Shown piece after piece: positions 52,525 to 62,721 of a stretch of 64,000 bases of DNA; position 1 is the stretch's first letter, and every line of letters starts with the position of its first letter. Position numbers and translations under genes: made by a program. Origin of the DNA: Deltaproteobacteria bacterium (lineage in GTDB: Bacteria > Myxococcota > Myxococcia > Myxococcales > Anaeromyxobacteraceae); assembly GCA_016214955.1 (NCBI GenBank), contig JACRMN010000019.1, positions 124,001 through 188,000 on the forward strand, given 5' to 3'. Under the pieces are notes generated by a model. The model did not search any database. It saw nothing but the letters and a program-made list of their open reading frames with translations, and had not been told where the DNA came from.

Positions 52525-54723
52525 TTGCTGCGACTGAACGACATTCTCGACACCGTCTCCGGCTACGCTCCCGCGGCCGACGTGGACGTCATCAAGAAGG
52601 CCTACGTCTACTCGGCCAAGGTTCACCAGGGGCAGATCCGCAAGTCGGGCGAGCCCTACCTGGTCCACCCCCTGGAGGTCGCGGGGATCCTGGCGGAGAT
52701 GCGGCTCGACGAGGCCAGCATCGTCACCGGGCTGCTCCACGACACCATCGAGGACACGCTCGCCACCCGGGAGGACATCGAGTCGCTCTTCGGGACCGAG
52801 GTGGCCGACCTGGTGGACGGGGTCACCAAGCTCTCCCAGTTCAGCGCCGGCAACACCCAGGAGGAGAAGCAGGCCGAGAACTTCCGCCGCATGGTCGTGG
52901 CCATGTCGAAGGACATCCGGGTGCTGCTGGTGAAGCTGGCCGACCGGACCCACAACATGCGGACCCTGGAGCACATGGCGCCGGAGAAGCAGCAGCGCAT
53001 CGCCCGGGAGACCCTCGACATCTACGCCCCGCTGGCCAACCGCCTCGGCATCCAGCGCATCAAGACCGAGCTCGAGGAGCTCTCCTTCAAGTACCTGCAG
53101 CCGGTCGAGTACCAGGAGCTGCAGGAGCGGGTGGGGGCGCGGGCCCAGGCGCGGGAGCGGTTCATCAACCTGGTGGTGGAGACGCTCCAGGCCCGGCTCA
53201 CCGAGCAGGGCATCCCCGCCGAGGTGAAGGGGCGCATCAAGCACACCTACTCCATCTGGCGGAAGATGCGGCTCCAGTCGCTGGAGTTCGACCAGATCCA
53301 CGACCTCATCGCCTTCCGCGTCATCGTCGACTCGGTGGCCCAGTGCTACGAGTCGCTGGGGATGGTCCACTCCCTGTGGAAGCCGGTGCCGGGCCGGTTC
53401 AAGGACTACATCGCCATCCCCAAGCCCAACATGTACCAGTCGCTCCACACCACGGTGGTGGGGCCCGAGGCGGAGCGGGTGGAGATCCAGATCCGCACCC
53501 GGGAGATGCACCGCATCGCCGAGGAGGGCGTGGCCGCCCACTGGGCCTACAAGGAGGGCAAGGCGGGCGGCGGCAAGAGCCCCGACGCCCAGAAGTTCGC
53601 CTGGCTGCGGCAGCTCCTCGAGTGGCAGCGGGACCTGCCCGACCCGCGCGAGTTCATCGAGACCGTCAAGGTGGACCTCTTCGCCGACGAGGTCTTCGTC
53701 TTCACGCCCAAGGGGGACGTGAAGAGCCTGCCGCGCGGCGCCACGCCGGTGGACTTCGCCTACGCGGTCCACTCGCAGGTGGGGGAGCACTGCGTCGGCG
53801 CCAAGGTCAACGGCCGCATCGTGCCGCTGCGCTACCGGCTCAAGAACGGCGAGTCCATCGAGATCCTGACCTCGCCCTCCTCCCACCCGTCCAAGGACTG
53901 GCTGGGCTTCGTCAAGACCAGCCGCGCCCAGGCCCGCATCCGCGCCTACGTCCGCCAGCTGGAGCACAAGCGCTCGCTGGAGATCGGCCAGGAGATCGCC
54001 GAGCGGGAGCTGCGCCGCTTCGGGATGAGCCTGCACAAGCTGCAGAAGGCCGGCGAGCTGGAGAAGGCCGCCCAGGCCATGGGCTTCAAGCAGGGCGAGG
54101 ACCTGCTGGTGGCGGTGGGCTTCGGCAAGGTGGAGCCGCGGGACCTCCTGCGCCGCTTCGTCTCCGCCGAGAAGCTCAACGGCCCGGCGCCCGAGCCGCA
54201 GAAGCCGCCGGCGCGCCTCACCGAGCTCTTCCGCAAGGTGGCCGGCCGCACCTCGGGTGCGGTGCGCATCAGCGGCATCGACGACGTGCTGGTGCGCTTC
54301 GCCCGCTGCTGCAGCCCGGTGCCCGGCGACGACATCGTCGGCTTCGTCTCCCGGGGGCGCGGCATCACGGTGCACGCCCGCGGCTGCGAGAAGACCCTGG
54401 ACCTGGATCCGCTGCGCCGGGTGGACGTCTCCTGGGACGTGAAGGCCTCGGAGCACAAGCGGCCGGTGAGCATCAAGGTCATCACCGACGACCGGCCCGG
54501 CGTCCTGGCGGCCATCTCCCAGCGCCTCTCCGAGGCCGGGATGAACATCACCACCGCCAACTGCCGCACCATCGGCAACGACAAGGCGGTCAACACCTTC
54601 GAGTTCGCCATCTCCGACCTCAAGGCCCTCCGCGACGTGATGAAGAAGGTCGGCGAGCTGGAGGGCGTGATGTCGGTGGAGCGGCTCTACTCCGCGGCCG
54701 AGACCAAGGAGGCGGAGGGGTAG
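52525..54723 (+). CDS. rel: Bifunctional (p)ppGpp synthetase/hydrolase Rel
   Basis: A 732-residue RelA/SpoT homologue. The hydrolase HD domain is intact (LVHPLEVA near 46-53, LLHDTIEDT near 70-78). The synthetase domain has RFKDYIAIPKPNMYQSLHTT near 290-310; RFKD is the R-x-K-D form of bifunctional enzymes, not the E-x-D-D of mono-functional RelA. TGS (VFTPKGDVKSLPRGATPVDFAYAVH), a CC-containing region (RCCSPVPGDDIVG) and a C-terminal ACT domain follow. The TTG at 52525 gives the usual MLRLNDIL start. It makes and degrades (p)ppGpp in starvation. ridA lies 53 bases downstream with its own -10 box. Confidence 0.95.
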   Translation: MLRLNDILDTVSGYAPAADVDVIKKAYVYSAKVHQGQIRKSGEPYLVHPLEVAGILAEMRLDEASIVTGLLHDTIEDTLATREDIESLFGTEVADLVDGVTKLSQFSAGNTQEEKQAENFRRMVVAMSKDIRVLLVKLADRTHNMRTLEHMAPEKQQRIARETLDIYAPLANRLGIQRIKTELEELSFKYLQPVEYQELQERVGARAQARERFINLVVETLQARLTEQGIPAEVKGRIKHTYSIWRKMRLQSLEFDQIHDLIAFRVIVDSVAQCYESLGMVHSLWKPVPGRFKDYIAIPKPNMYQSLHTTVVGPEAERVEIQIRTREMHRIAEEGVAAHWAYKEGKAGGGKSPDAQKFAWLRQLLEWQRDLPDPREFIETVKVDLFADEVFVFTPKGDVKSLPRGATPVDFAYAVHSQVGEHCVGAKVNGRIVPLRYRLKNGESIEILTSPSSHPSKDWLGFVKTSRAQARIRAYVRQLEHKRSLEIGQEIAERELRRFGMSLHKLQKAGELEKAAQAMGFKQGEDLLVAVGFGKVEPRDLLRRFVSAEKLNGPAPEPQKPPARLTELFRKVAGRTSGAVRISGIDDVLVRFARCCSPVPGDDIVGFVSRGRGITVHARGCEKTLDLDPLRRVDVSWDVKASEHKRPVSIKVITDDRPGVLAAISQRLSEAGMNITTANCRTIGNDKAVNTFEFAISDLKALRDVMKKVGELEGVMSVERLYSAAETKEAEG

Positions 54724-54762
54724 CCCCGCCACCCGGTGCTTCAACCGGCGCCCCGCCCGCGC

Positions 54763-54768
54763 TATCGT
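54763..54768 (+). promoter_or_regulatory. -10 box of the ridA gene
   Basis: TATCGT lies eight bases before the ATG at 54777. The identical hexamer at the identical distance precedes the SpoIID-like gene at 58511. No convincing -35 is visible. A transcript from here would be leaderless. Confidence 0.4.
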
Positions 54769-54776
54769 CCGCGGCC

Positions 54777-55286
54777 ATGCCCATCCGATCCGTCGCCAGC
54801 GACCGTGCCCCCAGGGCCATCGGCCCCTACAGCCAGGCCCAGCTCGTCGAGCATCCGGGCCTGGCCATCCTCTGCTGCGCCGGCCAGATCGCGCTCGACC
54901 CGGCCACCGGCGAGATGGTCGCGGGCGACATCCGCGCCCAGACCGAGCGGGTGATGCAGAACGTCGAGGGGGTGCTGGAGGCGGGCGGGATGACCTTCGC
55001 CAACGTGGTGAAGACCACGGTGTTCCTGGTGGACCTCTCCGAGTTCGCGGCCATGAACGAGGTGTACGGCCAGCGCTTCCAGGGGGCCTTCCCGGCCCGC
55101 TCCACGGTGCAGGTGGCCGCGCTGCCGCGCGGCGCCCGCGTCGAGGTGGAGGTGATGGCGGTGCGCGAGACGGCGGTGCCCGGCGAGCTGCAGGTGGCGG
55201 CCCGCAAGGCGCCGTCGCGGCGGCCGCGCAAGGCCCGCCGGCCGCTTCGCCTGGTGCGGGGCAAGCCCCGCGGCAAGCGCAGCTAG
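54777..55286 (+). CDS. ridA: RidA family deaminase with basic C-terminal tail
   Basis: A 169-residue protein. Residues 1-128 are a complete RidA (YjgF/YER057c) domain: APRAIGPYSQAQ, CCAGQIALDPATGEMV and the catalytic-Arg motif FPARSTVQVAALPRGARVEVE. RidA hydrolyses reactive enamine/imine intermediates from PLP enzymes. The last 40 residues form a Lys/Arg/Pro-rich tail (RRPRKARRP, RGKPRGKRS) absent from standard RidA (about 128 residues), perhaps for RNA or ribosome contact. Next to two PLP-dependent lysine aminomutases. Confidence 0.9.
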   Translation: MPIRSVASDRAPRAIGPYSQAQLVEHPGLAILCCAGQIALDPATGEMVAGDIRAQTERVMQNVEGVLEAGGMTFANVVKTTVFLVDLSEFAAMNEVYGQRFQGAFPARSTVQVAALPRGARVEVEVMAVRETAVPGELQVAARKAPSRRPRKARRPLRLVRGKPRGKRS

Positions 55287-55297
55287 GCCGCGCGCGC

Positions 55298-55323
55298 CGG
55301 GGCACTCCCGCCCGCCTGCCCCG
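55298..55323. terminator. Hairpin between convergent ridA and the first aminomutase gene
   Basis: CGGGGCA (55298-55304) pairs with TGCCCCG (55317-55323) over a 12-base loop, three bases from the aminomutase stop and 12 past the ridA stop. No T tract. Confidence 0.4.
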
Positions 55324-55325
55324 CG

Positions 55326-56540
55326 CTACGGCTCGTAGTAGGTGAACTCCTTGCCGGCGTAGTTCCGCAGCACCCACTTCTTGCCCTCGTGGCGGACCAC
55401 GTAGTCCGGGTTCACCGGGATCTTGCCGCCGCCCTCGGGGGCGTCGACCACGAAGTAGGGCACCGCCAGGCCGCTGGTGTGGCCGCGCAGGGCGCGGATG
55501 ATCTTGCGGCCGGTCTCGATGGGCGTGCGGAAGTGGCTGATGCCCTTGGCGAGGTCGCACTGGTAGATGTAGTAGGGCCGGACGCGCATCATCAGCAGCT
55601 TGTGGTTGAGCTCCAGCACCGTCTTGGGGTCGTCGTTCACGCCCTTGAGCAGCACCATCTGGTTGCCGATGACGCAGCCGGCGTCGGCCAGCTTGCGGGC
55701 CGCCTCGAAGGCCTCGGCGGTGCACTCCTTGGGGTGGTTGAAGTGGGTGTTGACGTAGACCGGCTGGTGCTTGCGCAGCATCCGGCACAGGTCGTCGGTG
55801 ATGCGCTGGGGCAGGGTGACGACGTTGCGGGTGCCGAGCCGGAAGATCTCGACGTGGGGGATGGCGCGGAGCCGGCCCAGGATGTAGTCGAGCCGGTCGT
55901 CGGAGAGCGACAGCGGGTCGCCGCCGCTGATGACCACGTCGCGGATCTCGCGGTGGAGCGTGATGTAGTCGAGGCCGTCCTCGACCTGCTTGCGGGCGGC
56001 GGCGCTGGTGGGGTCGGCCACCTTGCGCTTGCGGGTGCAGTGGCGGCAGTACACCGGGCAGTTGTGGGTGGTGTAGAAGAGCACCCGGTCCGGGTAGCGG
56101 TGGGTGATCCCGGGCACCGGCATGTCCCGGTCCTCGGCCAGCGGGTCCTCGAGGTCGGCCGGGGAGGCGAAGAGCTCGCCCATGGTGGGCACGCTCTGCA
56201 GCCGCACCGGGCAGTGCGGGTCCTCCGGGTCCATCAGCGCTGCGTAGTAGGGCGTGATGCCCATGTGGAACTGGTCGCCGGTCTCGACGCAGGCGCGCCG
56301 CTCCTCGTCGGTGACGCGGATGACCTTCTCGAGCTGGTCGAGGCCGGTGATGCGCTCGCGCTGCTGCCAGTGCCAGTCGTTCCACTGCCCCTCGGAGACC
56401 TCGGTCCACGCCGAGCGCGGGCCGGGCGGGAACCGTGCCTGGATGTGCGGAACCGGACGGATCTCGGCGGGCGCCAGGGGCGCCTCCCACTCCCTGGTGG
56501 TGGCATCGCCGTTGGCGGTCTTCGCGGGGTCGCCGTTCAT
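55326..56540 (-). CDS. Lysine 2,3-aminomutase (KamA family), copy 1
   Basis: A 404-residue radical-SAM, PLP-dependent aminomutase. The radical-SAM motif C161-x3-C165-x2-C168 (CPVYCRHC) is intact. The PLP lysine is K373 in EGGGK. Two Asp residues that hold the lysine side-chain amine in Clostridium KamA are also present, D329 (YQCDLAKG) and D366 (VVDAP), supporting lysine as substrate and beta-lysine as product. No acetyltransferase for N-acetyl-beta-lysine is nearby. The ATG at 56540 follows a TATGAT box by six bases. It is head-to-head with a paralogue 93 bp away. Confidence 0.88.
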   Translation of the reverse strand: MNGDPAKTANGDATTREWEAPLAPAEIRPVPHIQARFPPGPRSAWTEVSEGQWNDWHWQQRERITGLDQLEKVIRVTDEERRACVETGDQFHMGITPYYAALMDPEDPHCPVRLQSVPTMGELFASPADLEDPLAEDRDMPVPGITHRYPDRVLFYTTHNCPVYCRHCTRKRKVADPTSAAARKQVEDGLDYITLHREIRDVVISGGDPLSLSDDRLDYILGRLRAIPHVEIFRLGTRNVVTLPQRITDDLCRMLRKHQPVYVNTHFNHPKECTAEAFEAARKLADAGCVIGNQMVLLKGVNDDPKTVLELNHKLLMMRVRPYYIYQCDLAKGISHFRTPIETGRKIIRALRGHTSGLAVPYFVVDAPEGGGKIPVNPDYVVRHEGKKWVLRNYAGKEFTYYEP

Positions 56541-56546
56541 GGCGCC

Positions 56547-56552
56547 ATCATA
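56547..56552 (-). promoter_or_regulatory. -10 box of the first aminomutase gene
   Basis: TATGAT on the minus strand (56552-56547), 5 of 6 to consensus, six bases before the ATG at 56540. The -35 region is poor. Leaderless geometry. Confidence 0.45.
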
Positions 56553-56591
56553 GCCCCAGGCCCCGTGGGACACAGGAACGGGATGGGTCGT

Positions 56592-56621
56592 TTGACTTCG
56601 AGCGCGCCGGGCGGCTAGCTT
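56592..56621 (+). promoter_or_regulatory. Promoter of the second aminomutase gene
   Basis: TTGACT (56592-56597) and TAGCTT (56616-56621) are 18 bp apart, the same hexamers as upstream of the dksA-like gene. The ATG at 56634 lies 12 bases past the -10 box, so the leader would be at most about six bases. Confidence 0.55.
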
Positions 56622-56633
56622 CCCGCGCCCGCC

Positions 56634-57788
56634 ATGGCCACCTGGCAGCAGAGATTCCCCGGCGTCGCCGAGGCCGACTGGCGCGACTGGCGCTGGCAGC
56701 AGCGCCACGCCCTCCGCAGCGCCGAGGCTCTCTCCCGGGTGGTGGAGCTCACCGCCGAGGAGCGGGCCGGCATCGCGGCCACCGCCGACGTCTTCCGGCT
56801 GGGCGTCACCCCCTACTACGCCTCGCTGATGGACCCGCACCACCCCTTCTGCCCGGTGCGCATGCAGGCCATCCCGCTGCCGGGCGAGGCGGTCTCCGGC
56901 CCCGGGGAGCTCCGCGACCCGCTGGGCGAGGACCGCAACCGGCCGGTGCGGGCGCTGGTGCACAAGTATCCCGACCGGGCGCTCCTGCTCGTCACCGACA
57001 CCTGCCCGGTGTACTGCCGCCACTGCACCCGCCGCCGGATCACCGGGGGAACCGAGGACGCCTTCGACCGCGGCGCCATCGAGGAGGCCCTCGACTACCT
57101 GCGCCGCCGCCCCGAGGTGCGCGACGTCATCGTCTCCGGCGGCGACCCCCTGGTGCTGGCCGACGACCGGCTGGCCTGGGTGCTGGAGGGCGTGCGCGCC
57201 ATCCCCCACGTGCAGATCCTCCGGCTCGCCACCCGCGGCCCGGTCACCTGCCCCATGCGCGTGGACGCGGCGCTGGCGCGGCTCCTGCGCAGCGTGAAGC
57301 CGCTCTTCGTGGTCACCCACTTCAACCACGCCAAGGAGTGCACCGGGGAGGCGCAGGCCGCCTGCGAGCTCCTGGTGGACCACGGCGTGCCGGTGGAGAA
57401 CCAGACCGTGCTGCTGCGGCGGGTGAACTCCAGCGCCCGGGCCATCGCCGACCTGAACCACCGCCTGCTCTCCTGGCGCGTGCGCCCCTACTACCTCCAC
57501 CAGGGCGACCTGGCCCAGGGAACCGGCCACCTGCGGACGCCGCTCTCCGCCGGCGTGGCCATCCTGGAGCAGCTCCGCGGCCACACCAGCGGCCTGGCGA
57601 TCCCGCACCTGGCGGTGGACCTGCCCGGCGGCGGGGGCAAGGTGACGCTGCAGCCCGACTACGTGCTCTCGCGCGACCCCGGCGGCACCTGGTTCCGCGG
57701 TTTCCGCGGGGGGCGGTACCATGTGCCCGAGCCGCCCGAGGCCGGGATCGACTGTCCGTACGACGAGGTCTTCTACCCCGGCGGCTGA
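56634..57788 (+). CDS. Lysine 2,3-aminomutase (KamA family), copy 2
   Basis: A 384-residue paralogue of copy 1, about half identical by eye over the core. C124-x3-C128-x2-C131 (CPVYCRHC) binds the radical-SAM cluster; K336 in GGGGK is the PLP lysine; D292 (HQGDLAQG) and D329 (AVDLP) correspond to the lysine-binding Asp pair. It lacks the N-terminal 20-30 residues of copy 1 and ends with a short extra C-terminus. Its end overlaps the convergent DedA gene by 16 bases. Whether it acts on lysine or another amino acid cannot be told from sequence alone. Confidence 0.85.
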   Translation: MATWQQRFPGVAEADWRDWRWQQRHALRSAEALSRVVELTAEERAGIAATADVFRLGVTPYYASLMDPHHPFCPVRMQAIPLPGEAVSGPGELRDPLGEDRNRPVRALVHKYPDRALLLVTDTCPVYCRHCTRRRITGGTEDAFDRGAIEEALDYLRRRPEVRDVIVSGGDPLVLADDRLAWVLEGVRAIPHVQILRLATRGPVTCPMRVDAALARLLRSVKPLFVVTHFNHAKECTGEAQAACELLVDHGVPVENQTVLLRRVNSSARAIADLNHRLLSWRVRPYYLHQGDLAQGTGHLRTPLSAGVAILEQLRGHTSGLAIPHLAVDLPGGGGKVTLQPDYVLSRDPGGTWFRGFRGGRYHVPEPPEAGIDCPYDEVFYPGG

Positions 57789-58465
57789 GGCTCGGAGGCG
57801 CGCGCCAGCCGGGCGCGCCGGCGGGCGCGCAGGACCTCGACGATGCCCGGGAGGATCGAGAGGAAGACCACCACCACGATGACCTTCTCGATGTGCTCCA
57901 CCAGCAGCGGGAACCGGGTGCCGAGCAGGTAGCCGACGAGGGTCATGGAGGCCACCCAGGCGGCCCCGCCGATGACGTTGAAGGCGGCGAAGTGGCGGTA
58001 GGTCATGCCCGCCACCCCCGCCACCACCGGCACGAAGGTGCGGACCAGGGGCATGAAGCGGGCCAGGATGATGGCCTTGCCGCCGTGCCTCTCGTAGAAG
58101 TCGTGAGCCGCCCTCACGTGCTCGGGCCGGAAGAGGCGCGAGCGGGGGCGGTTGAAGAGCCGCGGCCCGGTGCGCCTGCCGATCCAGTAGCTGGTGGCGT
58201 CGCCGGCGACGGCCATGGGGATGAGCAGGAAGTTGAGGAACCAGATGTCGAGGTCGCCCTTGGCGGCGTAGAGGCCGGCCATCACCAGGAGCGAGTCGCC
58301 GGGGAGGAAGAAGATCATCGCCCCCGTCTCCAGGAAGACGATGGCCGCGAGGCCCGGATAGCCCCCCCAGACGATGAGGGCGCCCGGGTCGCGGATGAGG
58401 CCCACGATCCATTCGAGGAAGCGCACGGAGGGCACCCCATACCCGATCGCCCGCCCGGGCGCCAT
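57773..58465 (-). CDS. DedA family membrane protein
   Basis: A protein of up to 230 residues with four to five membrane helices. The DedA/SNARE-associated core is clear: FLETGAMIFFLPGDSLLVMAG (E and PGD conserved), GDATSYWIGRRTGPRLF, then KAIILARFMPLVRTFVPVVAGVAGM with the key Arg of the F-x-R-F-x-P-x-x-R motif. DedA proteins act as undecaprenyl-phosphate or phospholipid flippases. The ATG at 58465 is used here; a GTG at 58426 (starting RFLEWIVGLI) gives a more typical N-terminus and is an alternative. Its end overlaps the convergent aminomutase gene. Confidence 0.85.
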   Translation of the reverse strand: MAPGRAIGYGVPSVRFLEWIVGLIRDPGALIVWGGYPGLAAIVFLETGAMIFFLPGDSLLVMAGLYAAKGDLDIWFLNFLLIPMAVAGDATSYWIGRRTGPRLFNRPRSRLFRPEHVRAAHDFYERHGGKAIILARFMPLVRTFVPVVAGVAGMTYRHFAAFNVIGGAAWVASMTLVGYLLGTRFPLLVEHIEKVIVVVVFLSILPGIVEVLRARRRARLARASEPQPPG

Positions 58466-58473
58466 CCGGCTTC

Positions 58474-58502
58474 TCGACAGGCGGCCCGGCGGTCCCTATC
58501 GT
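58474..58502 (+). promoter_or_regulatory. Promoter of the SpoIID-like gene
   Basis: TCGACA (58474-58479) and TATCGT (58497-58502) are 17 bp apart, with the ATG eight bases after the -10 box. Leaderless geometry. Confidence 0.5.
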
Positions 58503-58510
58503 CGCGCCTC

Positions 58511-59602
58511 ATGCGCTCCGCCCCCCTGGCCCTGCTGCTGCTCGCGCTGGCGGCGCCCGCCGCCGCCGACGAGATGGTGCGCATCGCCGTGCTCACCGGG
58601 CAGCAGCGGGCGCGGCTCTCGGGGCCTGGGCTCTCGGTGCAGCCCCTGGCCGAGGGGCGGGAGCGGGCGGCCGCGGCCGGGGGCGAGGCCGAGGCATCGC
58701 TGGCCGGCGGCGAGCTGGCCGTCGACGGCGCGCTGGCGGGGGCCCCGGCGGCGGTCTTCCGCGCCGAGGGGCCCATCCGCCTGGGCGCCCTCTCGCTGCC
58801 GGGCGAGGTCGAGGTGCGCCTCGGCACCACCGGGCTCGACGTCATCCTGGCCCTGCCCATGGAGGACTACGTGGCGGCGGTGGTGGAGGCCGAGATGCCG
58901 CTCGCCTTCCCCCCCGAGGCCCTGAAGGCCCAGGCGGTGGCGGCCCGCTCCTTCGCCCTCTACCGGAAGCTCGAGGCGCTGGCCGAGGGGCGGAGCTGGC
59001 ACCTCGGCGCCACCGTGCTCGACCAGGTGTACCGCGGGGGACGCGACCCCCGGGCCCGCGCCTCCGTCGCGGCCACCGCCGGCGAGGTGCTGGCCCTGGA
59101 TCACGAGCCGGTGCAGGCCTTCTTCCACTCGGCCTGCGGCGGCCGCACCGAGGGCGGGGGCGACGCCCTGGGCAAGGAGCTCCCCTACCTGGCCCCGGTG
59201 CGCTGCACCCGCTGCCAGAAGGCGCCCCGCTGGCGCTGGACGGCGACCATGGATGCGGGCGAGCTGGGCCGGCTGGTGGGGCTCGGCGGCCCGGTGACCT
59301 CCGCCCGGGTGGCGGCCCGCAGCGCCACCGGCCGGGCGGCGGCGGTGGCCTTCGCCGGCGGCAAGGGCAAGGTGCAGCTCGCCGGCGCCGACCTGCGGCA
59401 GCGGCTGGGCTGGGACCGGCTGCCCTCGCTGGCCTTCGACGTCCACCTGGGCCGCGGCGGCGTGCGCTTCGAGGGCAGCGGCTCGGGCCACGGCGCCGGG
59501 CTGTGCCAGTGGGGTGCCGCCGGCTACGCGCGGGAGGGTCGCGACTACCGCACCATCCTGGCCCACTACTACCGGGGAGCCGAGGTGGTGAGAATGTACT
59601 GA
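58511..59602 (+). CDS. SpoIID/LytB domain protein, putative lytic transglycosylase
   Basis: A 363-residue secreted protein: signal peptide (LALLLLALAAPAAADE), then the SpoIID core with LPMEDYVAAVVEAEMPLAFPPEALKAQAVAARSFAL, which carries the conserved catalytic-type Glu in EAEMP, ACGGRTEGGGDAL, and the C-terminal FEGSGSGHGAGLCQWGA motif. SpoIID cleaves denuded glycan strands during endospore engulfment; here, without a spore context, it probably remodels peptidoglycan in division or sporulation-like development. A leaderless promoter precedes it. It is divergent from DedA and followed by queA. Confidence 0.88.
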   Translation: MRSAPLALLLLALAAPAAADEMVRIAVLTGQQRARLSGPGLSVQPLAEGRERAAAAGGEAEASLAGGELAVDGALAGAPAAVFRAEGPIRLGALSLPGEVEVRLGTTGLDVILALPMEDYVAAVVEAEMPLAFPPEALKAQAVAARSFALYRKLEALAEGRSWHLGATVLDQVYRGGRDPRARASVAATAGEVLALDHEPVQAFFHSACGGRTEGGGDALGKELPYLAPVRCTRCQKAPRWRWTATMDAGELGRLVGLGGPVTSARVAARSATGRAAAVAFAGGKGKVQLAGADLRQRLGWDRLPSLAFDVHLGRGGVRFEGSGSGHGAGLCQWGAAGYAREGRDYRTILAHYYRGAEVVRMY

Positions 59603-59699
59603 CGCACCGCGCCCCGGGCCAGAGGGCCGCCGCGGTGGCCCCGTGTCCGCCGTTCGTGCTAGACGAGCTTCATCCCCCGTGACCAGGAGCGAACCCGGC

Positions 59700-60749
59700 G
59701 TGGCGCTGCGCACCGCGGACTTCGACTACGAGCTGCCCGATGCGCTGGTGGCCCAGGAGCCGGTGTCGCCCCGCGACGCCTCGCGGCTGCTGGCCGTGCC
59801 GCGGGGGGGAGGCCCGCTCGGGCACCACGCCTTCCGCGACCTCCCCGACCTCCTGAGCCCCGGCGACCTCCTGGTGGCCAACGACGCGCGCGTGGTCCCG
59901 GCGCGGCTCGAGGGGCACAAGGAGAGCGGCGGCCGCTGCGAGCTGCTGCTGGTGGAGCGGCTGACCTCGGTGCCCGGCCTCCCCGGGGCGCGCTTCCGGG
60001 CCATGGGTCAGGCATCCAAGGCGCTGCGCTCGGGCCAGCGCCTCGACTTCGGCGCCATGGCGGCGCAGGTGGAGGTGGCCGAGGGGGAGGGCTTCTTCGT
60101 GGTCCGCTTCGACCGCGACGGGACCGCCTTCGACGAGGCGCTGGAGGGCGTGGGCCACGTGCCGCTTCCGCCGTACATCCGCCGCCGCGACGCGCCCGCC
60201 GATCGCGAGCGCTACCAGACCGTCTTCGCGCGGGTGCCGGGCAGCGCCGCCGCCCCCACCGCCGGGCTGCACTTCACGCCGGAGCTGCTGGCGCGGCTCG
60301 AGGCCCGCGGCGTCGAGTGGGCCTCGGTGACCCTGCACGTCGGGCCCGGCACCTTCCTCCCGGTGCGCGAGGAGGACCTCTCGCTCCACCGGCTGCACGA
60401 GGAGGCCTACGAGGTGCCGGAGCGCACCGCCCAGGCCTTCGCCGACTGCCGGGCCCGCGGCGGGCGGGTGGTGGCGGTGGGGACGACCGCTGCCCGCACC
60501 CTGGAGAGCGCCGCCCAAGCGGGGGAGGGCCTGCGGCCGGGCAAGGGGCGCACCACCCTGTTCATCGCGCCGGGCTATGCCTTTCGTGCCGTGGATGCGA
60601 TGATCACCAACTTCCACCTACCGCGTTCGTCCCTCCTCATGCTGGTGTGCGGCTTCGGGGGTCACGAGCGCATGCTGGCGGTGTACCGGGAAGCGGTGCG
60701 GCTGCGGTACCGTTTCTACAGCTACGGCGACGCGATGCTGATCGCGTGA
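59700..60749 (+). CDS. queA: S-adenosylmethionine:tRNA ribosyltransferase-isomerase
   Basis: A 349-residue QueA, the expected length. Motifs: ADFDYELPDALVAQEP, NDARVVPARL, GLHFTPELLARLEARG, THVGPGTF-like segment (TLHVGPGTFLPV) and AMITNFHLPRSSLLMLV. It adds the cyclopentenyl part of queuosine to tRNA using SAM. Starts at GTG 59643, 59679 and 59700 are possible; 59700 gives the family-typical N-terminus and has AGGAG 11 bases upstream. It is followed by the PilZ gene (18-base gap) and tgt, which catalyses the preceding step. Confidence 0.93.
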   Translation: MALRTADFDYELPDALVAQEPVSPRDASRLLAVPRGGGPLGHHAFRDLPDLLSPGDLLVANDARVVPARLEGHKESGGRCELLLVERLTSVPGLPGARFRAMGQASKALRSGQRLDFGAMAAQVEVAEGEGFFVVRFDRDGTAFDEALEGVGHVPLPPYIRRRDAPADRERYQTVFARVPGSAAAPTAGLHFTPELLARLEARGVEWASVTLHVGPGTFLPVREEDLSLHRLHEEAYEVPERTAQAFADCRARGGRVVAVGTTAARTLESAAQAGEGLRPGKGRTTLFIAPGYAFRAVDAMITNFHLPRSSLLMLVCGFGGHERMLAVYREAVRLRYRFYSYGDAMLIA

Positions 60750-60767
60750 GGGAGGCGGGGGAGACGG

Positions 60768-62634
<1,867 letters not shown>

Positions 62635-62660
62635 CGGTCGGGCAGCGCCTGGAAAAGCCG

Positions 62661-62690
62661 TTGCCCCGCGGTGGGAAAACCTGCTAGATA
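62661..62690 (+). promoter_or_regulatory. Promoter of yajC-secD
   Basis: TTGCCC (62661-62666) and TAGATA (62685-62690) are 18 bp apart in the 87-bp gap after tgt. A 31-base leader with GGAG at 62713-62716 precedes the ATG, unlike the leaderless genes nearby. Confidence 0.45.
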
Positions 62691-62721
62691 ACGGCGCTTT
62701 TCGGGTATCCACGGAGAATCC

